DNA of 64,000 bases, taken from positions 1 through 64,000 of the forward strand of contig JAAWDM010000032.1 in assembly GCA_022793795.1 (NCBI GenBank), in the 5' to 3' direction. The DNA comes from Bacillota bacterium (GTDB taxonomy: Bacteria > Bacillota > Clostridia > Peptostreptococcales > Anaerovoracaceae). The translations under genes were made by a program, and so were the position numbers. The notes below the pieces were generated by a model that saw only the letters and a list, made by a program, of their open reading frames with translations, was not told the origin of the DNA and did not search any database. Positions within the stretch are counted from its first letter, which is position 1, and every line of letters begins with the position of its first letter. Positions 21,339 to 29,350 of the stretch are shown here, piece after piece.

Positions 21339-22553
21339 ATGTCCAATGACCTTGGCAGCGGTCCCATACAACTTGGTGTAATCGCTGCATGTTTGATCAT
21401 TCACGGCCTGTTTGTGGCTATCAACACAGCCTTAGGTTGTGCAGGAAAGAATACCGAAAAACATCAAAGCGCCAATAAGCTGCTGATACTGGTAAGCGCT
21501 TGCACTGGCGGCTGGCTTTCTGCTGTGGGATGGTGGCAGGTTCTTGCCTATTTGGTGGTGTTAATCAGCTTCAGTCAATATTTTCCGAGGAAACTGGCAT
21601 TGCAGCATGACGAAAGGTTTACACAAATATTTTTCGCTTTTGATGACGGGGTTGCAACCATATTAAGACCGATTACTTGGCTGTTGATGGGGATTACCAA
21701 TGTGGTATTGAAGCTGTTTAAACAGGAAACCAACGTGATGGACGGCTCTTTTTCAGAGGAAGAGGTTATGTCCATGCTGGAGGTAGGCCGTGAGAGTGGT
21801 GTTCTGAAGGAAGAAGGCAAGAAAATGATAAACAGTATCTTTGCCTTTGACGATAAACTGGCCTATGAAGTGATGACACCGAGAACCGATGTCTTTGTCA
21901 TCGATATCGAAGATCCCATTGAGGAATATATCGACGACCTAATGACGCTACGCTATTCACGTATTCCTGTGTGCAAGGGAGAAACCGATAATATTATCGG
22001 TATTCTCAATGTAAAGGATTATCTGATTAAGGCTCGGGAACAGAGTTTTGAGACAGTAGACATCCAGCCTATCATCCGAAAAGCCTATTTTGTACCAGAG
22101 ACAAAGAATATAGATTCTCTGTTTTTCGAACTGCAAAAGCTAAAACAGCAGATTGCCATTCTGATTGACGAATATGGAGGCTTCAGCGGTATTGTTACCA
22201 TGGAGGATATTATCGAGCAGGTTATGGGCGATATTGACGATGAGTACGACGAGGAAGAAGAGATCATCGATAAGGTTGATGAGAATATATACTTGGTTGA
22301 CGGCGATGTAAGTTTGGACGATTTGGACGAGGAACTGGGGGTGGACTTGCAATCGGACAATAGCGAGACCATAGGTGGATTTTTGATCGATATGCTGGGA
22401 GAGATTCCTGATGAAAACGATGAGGGGCGCATTGTAGAATTCGAGAATTATCAGTTTAAGATCATGGCGGTACAGGATCGACGCATCGAGCGGGTGAAAA
22501 TTTATATTCTGGAACCAGAGACAGACCAGGAGCCAGACGGAGTGGAACAATAA
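21339..22553 (+). CDS. Hemolysin-family (CNNM/DUF21 + CBS + CorC-HlyC) transporter
   Basis: VMTPRTDVFVIDIEDPIEEYIDDLMTLRYSRIPVC; GFSGIVTMEDIIEQVMGDIDDEYD. Confidence 0.93.
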   Translation: MSNDLGSGPIQLGVIAACLIIHGLFVAINTALGCAGKNTEKHQSANKLLILVSACTGGWLSAVGWWQVLAYLVVLISFSQYFPRKLALQHDERFTQIFFAFDDGVATILRPITWLLMGITNVVLKLFKQETNVMDGSFSEEEVMSMLEVGRESGVLKEEGKKMINSIFAFDDKLAYEVMTPRTDVFVIDIEDPIEEYIDDLMTLRYSRIPVCKGETDNIIGILNVKDYLIKAREQSFETVDIQPIIRKAYFVPETKNIDSLFFELQKLKQQIAILIDEYGGFSGIVTMEDIIEQVMGDIDDEYDEEEEIIDKVDENIYLVDGDVSLDDLDEELGVDLQSDNSETIGGFLIDMLGEIPDENDEGRIVEFENYQFKIMAVQDRRIERVKIYILEPETDQEPDGVEQ

Positions 22554-22718
22554 TAGGCTATTAGATTTGGAAAATTTTTAAAAATTTTAATATTTTTTTC
22601 AAATATATGTAACCTTTTGGGCGTATAATTTGAGTATAGTATAGAACGTGAAAAACGGGAAACAGAAGATCAAAAGATAACGCTATGGATTGAGATTTAT
22701 TCAGAGGGAGGATTAGAG

Positions 22719-22787
22719 ATGAAAAATTTAGTACCTATTTTATTGATTACGGCGATTTGCTTTATTTTCACTGCTTGCGGGGCGTAG
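22719..22787 (+). CDS. Putative 22-aa lipoprotein-signal-like peptide MKNLVPILLITAICFIFTACGA
   Basis: ATG preceded by CAGAGGGAGGATTAGAG (strong SD); lipobox-like FTAC; not in the supplied ORF track because of its size. Confidence 0.5.
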   Translation: MKNLVPILLITAICFIFTACGA

Positions 22788-22852
22788 AGTTGCAAGCTTA
22801 CTGAAAGAATTTATTACGAAGGGGACAGTTTTTTCACAAACAGAACGTAAAG

Positions 22853-22905
22853 ACACAGCCTCTTGCTATACTGAACCGTTGTGAATGTATGGCAAGGGGC
22901 TGTGT
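22853..22905 (+). other. Long RNA hairpin (possible attenuator/terminator) upstream of ATPase
   Basis: ACACAGCCTCTTGCTATA / TATGGCAAGGGGCTGTGT, 18 positions with two G-U wobbles, 17-nt loop. Confidence 0.65.
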
Positions 22906-22923
22906 TTATTATGGAGAGAGACG

Positions 22924-23754
22924 ATGATTTATGTAAATAGCTTTACCATATCAAAAGAGACGGTAAGAAATCCTAATATCTATCCCTATCATGTATTCGC
23001 AGGCAGGGATTTGGCGCCTTTTTATTTCAATCCGATTACCGTATTTTATGGTGATAATGGTTCTGGAAAATCCACTCTGCTGAATCTGATGGCTATCAGA
23101 CTTCATATTACGGGAGCAGAGCGGTATGCATATGGGCAGAAATATATCGATCAATTTGCAGGCGAATGTATCTATACCATGGCAGAGGATGAGCAGGGAA
23201 GAGCCTGTCAAATTCCAAAGATAAGTCGCTATATCAAAAGTGAGGACATCCTTTTTGAGATTAAGAAGATTCAACAGGAGGAAGCCTTACAGAGAGGATA
23301 TGTATATGAGATGATGGAATGGGGCCAGACCAGACAGGAAGCCGAAAATGGATTTTATGGTGCGGTTGGACTGGAAACCAGAAACGATATCATACAGTTT
23401 GCTCAAGAGAAATATTCTAATGGGGAAACCACCATGGACATTATGACAGAATGGATACAGCCGGATGGGCTTTATCTGTTAGATGAACCGGAGGTGTCTC
23501 TCTCACCGCAGAATCAGGTTGCCCTTTCCGTGCAGCTGAATCAGATGGCTAGATATTTGAACTGTCAGTTTATTGTGGCCACCCATTCGCCTTTTATGCT
23601 AGCCACCATGGATGGCATTATCTATAATCTGGATGAGAAGGAGGGAAGACAGACGGATTGGTGGGAGCTTCCCAATGTTCGGTATTTTTATGACTTCTTT
23701 AAACAGCATAAGGGTGTTTTTGAGAAAGGGTGTTCATCCCTTGATTCAAAATAA
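22924..23754 (+). CDS. AAA/ABC-type ATPase of unknown function
   Basis: Walker A GDNGSGKST, Walker B LYLLDEPEVSLS, THSPF; start at ATG 22924. Confidence 0.88.
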   Translation: MIYVNSFTISKETVRNPNIYPYHVFAGRDLAPFYFNPITVFYGDNGSGKSTLLNLMAIRLHITGAERYAYGQKYIDQFAGECIYTMAEDEQGRACQIPKISRYIKSEDILFEIKKIQQEEALQRGYVYEMMEWGQTRQEAENGFYGAVGLETRNDIIQFAQEKYSNGETTMDIMTEWIQPDGLYLLDEPEVSLSPQNQVALSVQLNQMARYLNCQFIVATHSPFMLATMDGIIYNLDEKEGRQTDWWELPNVRYFYDFFKQHKGVFEKGCSSLDSK

Positions 23755-23802
23755 ACTGTTGGCACATTCTCTGCTTACAGTAAGCTGAGCCAACAGTTTT
23801 AT
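23754..23802 (+). terminator. Terminator after ATPase gene
   Basis: AACTGTTGGC...GCCAACAGTT then TTAT, with inner GCTTA/TAAGC pairing. Confidence 0.75.
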
Positions 23803-24060
23803 CTCACTCCCTTTGCAAAATCAGTGATTTTGAGAGGTTCGACAAGTCAATGTTGGCTTTTTGTCTGGAGTTTTAAAAAATAGCCAACGTTTTGAATTGA
23901 TTTTGTTGGCTAATTAGGTTTAAAATTCTAAAATGTACAACATTTAGGAAATATGTACGCAATCAAAAAGGAACTGATTCACAATGTGATAGTTCCTTTT
24001 TTTGATTCTATTGTGGCACTGAAGCAGTATTTCAGTCGTAACTTTGACATGAAAAAAACT

Positions 24061-24089
24061 GTCATAAAACCTTGTCCATATCATAGAAT
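24061..24089 (+). promoter_or_regulatory. Sigma-E-like promoter of spoIIIA operon
   Basis: GTCATAAA-N13-CATAGAAT, resembling the sigma-E consensus (GKCATATT / CATACAAT), upstream of spoIIIAA. Confidence 0.55.
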
Positions 24090-24121
24090 GGAATAAAACG
24101 AAAAGGAGGAGAGTTTTATTC

Positions 24122-25021
24122 ATGAACACATTCAGAGAAATCACCGGGAAACTGCCAGAACAGCTAAAATCTGCCCTGAACAGACTTCCTGATGGAGTAG
24201 TGCGAGAAGTGGAGGAAATCCGGTTTCGTTGTGGACAGCCTCTGCGCTTGCAATGTGGTATGCGAGAGCGAGTGTTTGGTGAACCCATCTCCCAGGCTGA
24301 TTTACATAAAATTTTGAATAATCTCATCCAATATTCCTATTATGCCTATGAGGAAGATTTATCAAAAGGTTTTGTTACCATTGAAGGCGGTCATCGAGTG
24401 GGGATTTGTGGCAAGGCGGTCATCAAACAAGGACAGATCACTATGATGAAGGAAATCAGTTCTTTAAACATTCGGTTTGCCAAAGAAATCAAAGGATGTA
24501 GCAGCGCTGTGCTCCAAGAACTCTTGGAAGGGGGCCTACCAATCAATACTTTAATCATTTCTCCGCCAGGCTGCGGTAAGACAACCTTGCTTCGGGATAT
24601 TGCTAGAGCTCTTTCAGAAAATCGAATCAGGGTAGCTGTCTGTGACGAGCGTTCTGAAATTGCAGGCATGTATCAGGGAAAATCCAGCTTCGATTTAGGC
24701 CCTCGATGCGATGTTTTAGATGGATGTGAAAAAGCCCAGGGAATTCCCATGTTGATTCGTTCCATGTCGCCGCAAGTTATCATTACCGATGAAATAGGCA
24801 GGCCGGAGGACGTATCGGCTGTAGAACAGTGTTTGGTTTCAGGCGTAACCCTCATTACCTCCATTCACGGAAGCTGTCAGGAGGATGTAGAGGCTTCTGC
24901 CATAGGCGCTCTCGTAAAACAAGGGGTGTTTCGAAGACTTGTCTATTTAACCAATGCCGGAGGCGTAGGACGAATTAGGGAAATCAGCAGACAGGAGACA
25001 TCCACATGCTGCGCCTCTTAG
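24122..25021 (+). CDS. spoIIIAA: Stage III sporulation protein AA
   Basis: ATPase with Walker A SPPGCGKTTLLRD and typical EEIRFRCGQPL N-terminus; operon context. Confidence 0.95.
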   Translation: MNTFREITGKLPEQLKSALNRLPDGVVREVEEIRFRCGQPLRLQCGMRERVFGEPISQADLHKILNNLIQYSYYAYEEDLSKGFVTIEGGHRVGICGKAVIKQGQITMMKEISSLNIRFAKEIKGCSSAVLQELLEGGLPINTLIISPPGCGKTTLLRDIARALSENRIRVAVCDERSEIAGMYQGKSSFDLGPRCDVLDGCEKAQGIPMLIRSMSPQVIITDEIGRPEDVSAVEQCLVSGVTLITSIHGSCQEDVEASAIGALVKQGVFRRLVYLTNAGGVGRIREISRQETSTCCAS

Positions 25022-25521
25022 GACTGTTAGGCCTGGTTATGGCAGCAGGATTTGCAGGTATGATGAAAGCAGCAGAATTAAAGGAACGAATCGCATTATT
25101 GGAAGAATTCTATAAAATCATGTTAGACATGAAAGGACAAATGGAATATTTTAGAGAACCTCTGCTGCGTATGTTTGAACGGACAGGTAAAAAGGGTGAT
25201 AATAAAGCACGAAGTTTGCTGACTGGATGTTTGTCTGATCTGATAGAAAAAGATGGTGAAATCAGTCAAATCTGGGCCGAAAACGTAAGGCATACCTACC
25301 GCGGAACACCTCTTACCAGTGAGGATAAGGAACTGCTCTGCCATCTGGGCTCCTTCATCGGACAAACCGATTATGAGAATCAAAGGATGCAGTTTTCTTA
25401 TATGGAAGAGCGGCTGGGAGAGCAGATGGAGGACGCTAAATATACATATCAAAAGAAGGGGCCGATGTATCGGAGAATTGGTTTTTTCTGTGGAGCTATT
25501 GTGGCGATTATTATGCTTTAA
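25006..25521 (+). CDS. spoIIIAB: Stage III sporulation protein AB
   Basis: Position, size, TM ends, LLGLLGLVMAAGFAGMMKAAELKERI. Confidence 0.9.
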   Translation: MLRLLGLLGLVMAAGFAGMMKAAELKERIALLEEFYKIMLDMKGQMEYFREPLLRMFERTGKKGDNKARSLLTGCLSDLIEKDGEISQIWAENVRHTYRGTPLTSEDKELLCHLGSFIGQTDYENQRMQFSYMEERLGEQMEDAKYTYQKKGPMYRRIGFFCGAIVAIIML

Positions 25522-25563
25522 CAGAAAGCCAGTTGTTTTCCATACACGGAGAGGAGTGAAGTT

Positions 25564-25764
25564 ATGACATTTGATGTGGAGATTTTATTTAAGATTGCAG
25601 CTATTGGTATTGCCATCGCTATATTAAACCAGATTTTGATAAAAGCAGGTAGAGAAGAACAAGCCATGCTTACCACTTTAGCTGGCGTCATTATTGTACT
25701 GGCAATCATTATCAACATGTTATCAGAGTTTTTCGATACCATCCGGGTCTTTTTGACCTTTTAG
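25564..25764 (+). CDS. spoIIIAC: Stage III sporulation protein AC
   Basis: 66-aa two-TM protein, FKIAAIGIAIAILNQILIKAGREEQA. Confidence 0.94.
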   Translation: MTFDVEILFKIAAIGIAIAILNQILIKAGREEQAMLTTLAGVIIVLAIIINMLSEFFDTIRVFLTF

Positions 25765-25787
25765 CAGGGAAGGAACGGAAGAGAATT

Positions 25788-26171
25788 ATGATGGTTTTAA
25801 AACTATGTGCCATCGCTATCTGTGCAGTGATCCTGATTGCGATTATTCGTATCTACAAGCCGGAATTTACTGTAGAAGCGGTGCTGTGCGCTTCCCTGAT
25901 TATGCTGTTTTACATTGTAAATAGCATGAAATACGGACTTTCCTATTTGGGAGATATATACGATCAGCTTTCCTATGGCAAAACCTATTTTCCCATCATC
26001 CTAAAAGCTTTAGGCATCGCTTATATCACCGAGTTTACTGCTGCCATCTGTCAGGATGCGGGAGAAAAGTCCATTGCAGGCAAGGTGGAACTGGCTGGCA
26101 AGATCGCCATTTTTTTCGTGGCCATGCCCATTTTCACTTCATTGCTTGAGTTGCTTAACAGTCTGATTTAG
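25788..26171 (+). CDS. spoIIIAD: Stage III sporulation protein AD
   Basis: KALGIAYITEFTAAICQDAGEKSIAGKVELAGKI. Confidence 0.94.
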   Translation: MMVLKLCAIAICAVILIAIIRIYKPEFTVEAVLCASLIMLFYIVNSMKYGLSYLGDIYDQLSYGKTYFPIILKALGIAYITEFTAAICQDAGEKSIAGKVELAGKIAIFFVAMPIFTSLLELLNSLI

Positions 26172-26191
26172 ATAAAAACACGAGGTATAGG

Positions 26192-27280
26192 ATGGATTAC
26201 GAAAAAATACTGACAGAACAGCTGGATCAGGTAATGGACGGCGAGGATATCGATGGAATTATGGATAAAGTCAGCCAGCTGACAGAAGGGATTTCTGATG
26301 AATTTACCATGGAAAATATATTGCAGTCAACCCTTTCAGGAGAAAGTTTTTTTCAGAATCAGGGGGTCATTGACAGTCTGAAAAGCCTGATGCTCTATGA
26401 AATCAAAGGCGCCCTCATATTGGGAGTGGAAGTGCTGAGCATTTGTATCATTATTGGACTTTTAAAGAGTTTATCTGATTCGTTTTCGAAGAAAACCGTT
26501 TCCCAACTCAGTCTTTTGGTCTGCACCATGGTGGTCATCGGTATTTCGATCAACAGTTTCAGAATATCTTATGAATTGGCCTTAGATACTGTATCGACCA
26601 TGGTCTATACCATGGAAATATTAACGCCGATTCTCATTGGAGTTCTTTTGGCAACCGGTGCAGTGGCGTCAGGAACCATCTTAAGTCCAGTCATCATCGG
26701 CGCAGTAACCGGGTTTGGATTTTTAGTGAGCAAATTGATACTTCCCGCCTTGTTTTTGTCCACTATCCTTGGTCTAATCAACTGTTTAACAGAAAAGAAT
26801 TATGTAAATAAATTGGCCAAGCTGATACGAAATGCCGCAGTCTTTATCACAGGGTTTCTCCTGACCGTTTTAACAGGAATTATCACTTTGCAAGGAATCT
26901 TAACAGAGGCTTCTGACGGTCTTTTAATCAATGCAACAAAATATTCTCTTAGCAGCTTTATTCCCATTGTAGGTGGATTTACTTCCGATACGGTGGAGTT
27001 GTTTCTGCAGTGTATGGGAGCCATTAAAAGCGTGGTAGGCGTGTTTGGATTGGTGATTTTAATTCTTATGCTGCTGATACCTCTTTTAAAAATTTTAATT
27101 GTAGGAGGTGTTTATAAGTTGACCAGCGCTATGGTAGAACCGGTAACTGATGGAAAAATCGCTGATGGACTAAACGATATGGGAACCAGTATGATTTCCA
27201 TCGGTTCGATTCTGTTCTTTACCTCGTTGTTGTTTATCCTGTTTATTTCCATCATCCTGAAAATAGGAGGCGGGTCATGA
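26192..27280 (+). CDS. spoIIIAE: Stage III sporulation protein AE
   Basis: Large polytopic protein, operon position, ITLQGILTEASDGLLINATKYSLSSFIPIVGG. Confidence 0.94.
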   Translation: MDYEKILTEQLDQVMDGEDIDGIMDKVSQLTEGISDEFTMENILQSTLSGESFFQNQGVIDSLKSLMLYEIKGALILGVEVLSICIIIGLLKSLSDSFSKKTVSQLSLLVCTMVVIGISINSFRISYELALDTVSTMVYTMEILTPILIGVLLATGAVASGTILSPVIIGAVTGFGFLVSKLILPALFLSTILGLINCLTEKNYVNKLAKLIRNAAVFITGFLLTVLTGIITLQGILTEASDGLLINATKYSLSSFIPIVGGFTSDTVELFLQCMGAIKSVVGVFGLVILILMLLIPLLKILIVGGVYKLTSAMVEPVTDGKIADGLNDMGTSMISIGSILFFTSLLFILFISIILKIGGGS

Positions 27281-27453
27281 CGGAACTATTTATCTGGGTG
27301 AAAAATATTTTCCTGATTATCATTGCATTGTCTTTTTTTCAGATTTTGATTCCCAATTCTGAAATGGCCAAATATCTGAAGTTTATCTTTTCATTGGTGA
27401 TTTTAGCTACGGTTTTAGAGCCGATTATCAATCTGGTAAATTTGCATGTATAA
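27277..27453 (+). CDS. spoIIIAF: Short Stage III sporulation protein AF (58 aa, TM part only)
   Basis: MTELFIWVKNIFLIIIALSFFQILIPNSEMAKYLKFIFSLVILATVLEPIINLVNLHV*; between AE and AG; ATG overlaps the AE stop. Confidence 0.85.
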   Translation: MTELFIWVKNIFLIIIALSFFQILIPNSEMAKYLKFIFSLVILATVLEPIINLVNLHV

Positions 27454-27489
27454 TTGGGGCTGCAAACCATATACATAGGAGTGAAAGAA

Positions 27490-27876
27490 ATGTTTGAAAA
27501 AATTGGTAAGGAAAAATTTATTAAGCTGATTACTGCGCTGCTGATTGCATCTATCGCAATTCTGGCTTTGAGTGTACTTACCTCTGGCTCCGATAGGCGA
27601 AGGCAGATTATCGATGGTAATGGAGGAACAGAGGAGCAGCTTTGCAGTGTACTCTCTGGAATTGAAGGCGCTGGCCAGGTGGAGGTCGTAGTGGAGTATG
27701 ATGCAAAAGATCAGGTAAAAGGGGTTATCGTGCTGGCAGAGGGAGCCGGCAGTCCAGTGGTAGAAAGCAAGTTGACAAACGGCGTTGCTACCCTTTATCA
27801 AATCCCTGTTTCCAGTGTCATTGTGTTTAAAAAGGCGGAGGAATCCCTCGATTCGTCAACAAAATCTAAAAATTAG
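27490..27876 (+). CDS. spoIIIAG: Stage III sporulation protein AG
   Basis: TM helix, EEQLCSVLSGIEGAGQVEVVVEY; start ATG 27490. Confidence 0.88.
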   Translation: MFEKIGKEKFIKLITALLIASIAILALSVLTSGSDRRRQIIDGNGGTEEQLCSVLSGIEGAGQVEVVVEYDAKDQVKGVIVLAEGAGSPVVESKLTNGVATLYQIPVSSVIVFKKAEESLDSSTKSKN

Positions 27877-27888
27877 GAGGAAGATGCT

Positions 27889-28425
27889 TTGAAAAAGAAG
27901 TTTTCGTATAAGGATATTGTGTTTAAGAGTAAACGGTTGACCATAGCCGCCTTGGTGGTTATGTTTGGCGTCGGCGCTTTTTTAGCCTCTGGAGGGCAAA
28001 CTGATATACCAGTTCACGATGGGGATGTATTGGTAGACAGCTTAGCCATTTCAGAAGAAAAGGAAAAGGATATGGTCAGCGAAGGAAGTTTCGAGGAGCG
28101 ACGTTCTGCACTGGAACTGAAACGAAATAAACTGATTTCCACTTTGGATTCCACCATCAATAACAGTAAAAGCGACGAAGAGAAGGTCAATGCAGGAAAG
28201 GAAAAAGAAAGAATTTTATCCTATATGGAGACAGAACTTTCCATTGAAAGCCTGATTAAATCCAAAAATCTGCCGGATTGCTTTGTTCTGATGACAGAAA
28301 GCAGCATTAACGTAACAGTGGACCAACAAGAACTGGATACCAACACAGTAGCTAAAATCTGCGATATCGTCATGAGAGAAACCGGCAAAAGCGCCGACAA
28401 AATCATCATTCAGAGCATGTATTAA
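27889..28425 (+). CDS. spoIIIAH: Stage III sporulation protein AH-like
   Basis: Operon position, TM helix, ring-domain-like C-terminus; TTG start with SD. Confidence 0.82.
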   Translation: MKKKFSYKDIVFKSKRLTIAALVVMFGVGAFLASGGQTDIPVHDGDVLVDSLAISEEKEKDMVSEGSFEERRSALELKRNKLISTLDSTINNSKSDEEKVNAGKEKERILSYMETELSIESLIKSKNLPDCFVLMTESSINVTVDQQELDTNTVAKICDIVMRETGKSADKIIIQSMY

Positions 28426-28440
28426 CATGTATGAAAACCA

Positions 28441-28469
28441 TTGAAAGTCTCCTATGATTCTGCTATAAT
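28441..28469 (+). promoter_or_regulatory. Sigma-A promoter for Asp23/Gls24 gene
   Basis: TTGAAA-N17-TATAAT. Confidence 0.7.
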
Positions 28470-28491
28470 GGAAACCGTAAGAGGTGTAAAT

Positions 28492-28899
28492 ATGGCAGGA
28501 GTAGCAGGAGATAAACAGGCAAACAGAGTTTCGGAAGAAATCGTCAGCATGATTGCGGCAAAGGCAGCCTTAAAGGTTTCAGGCGTGAGCAAACTCAACG
28601 AGGATCTTACGGATAATCTGACGAAAAAGATTCTGGGAAAAGAACGGATTGCCAAAGGAATCGGTCTATTCAAAGAGCCAGAGGGCATCGGCATCGATGT
28701 ATATTTGAGTGTAGAGTATGAAACCAAGATTCCCGATTTAGCCTGGGAGGTTCAAACCTCTGTAAAGGAGGCAGTAGAAACTGTAACAGGGCTCTCTGTG
28801 CAGAAAGTGAATATTCATGTACAGGGTGTGACTCTGTCAGGCGAGATGAAAGAATCAGAAGAAACAGCAGCGGCGAAACAGGCCAATCAGGAAGGTTAA
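28492..28899 (+). CDS. Asp23/Gls24 family envelope stress protein
   Basis: VSEEIVSMIAAKAALKVSGVSKL...GIGIDVYLSVEYETKIPDLAWEVQTSVKEAVE; start re-assigned to ATG 28492 downstream of promoter and SD (AAGAGGTG). Confidence 0.88.
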   Translation: MAGVAGDKQANRVSEEIVSMIAAKAALKVSGVSKLNEDLTDNLTKKILGKERIAKGIGLFKEPEGIGIDVYLSVEYETKIPDLAWEVQTSVKEAVETVTGLSVQKVNIHVQGVTLSGEMKESEETAAAKQANQEG

Positions 28900-28906
28900 A
28901 TTTACA

Positions 28907-29323
28907 ATGAATAGAAAAGAAGCAAGAGAGTTTACAATGCAGACCCTGTTTCAGATGGAGGTGCAGAAGGCTTTTGAAAATCTGGATATAGACAGATTTC
29001 TCAATCGGGAGCAACTGGCAGGACAGAACGTATATGTAGAAACTTTATTAAAAGGGATTGCAGAAAATCTTCAACAGGTGGACGGCATCCTCAACGAAAA
29101 TAGTCAGGGATGGCCCACCAGCAGAATGGCTAAGGTAGATCTGGCGATTCTCCGCTTGGCCATAGGAGAAATGCTATACATGGAAGAAGTGCCTACGGCC
29201 GTATCTATCAATGAGGCGGTCAATATGGCTAAGAAATACGGCGCCGCGCAATCAGCAAAATTTATCAATGCAGTATTGGGTAAAGCAGTAACTAGCTTAG
29301 ATGGAAGTATTTCCTCCTGCTAG
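28907..29323 (+). CDS. nusB: Transcription antitermination factor NusB
   Basis: MNRKEAREFTMQTLFQME...SINEAVNMAKKYGAAQSAKFINAVLGK. Confidence 0.95.
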   Translation: MNRKEAREFTMQTLFQMEVQKAFENLDIDRFLNREQLAGQNVYVETLLKGIAENLQQVDGILNENSQGWPTSRMAKVDLAILRLAIGEMLYMEEVPTAVSINEAVNMAKKYGAAQSAKFINAVLGKAVTSLDGSISSC

Positions 29324-29350
29324 GGATATTTCTGCAGTCAGGGCAATTCA

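Noticed and set aside
20396-21400. 334-aa minus-strand ORF
   Set aside because: Entirely antisense to the U32 peptidase coding frame; no domain recognisable; shadow ORF.
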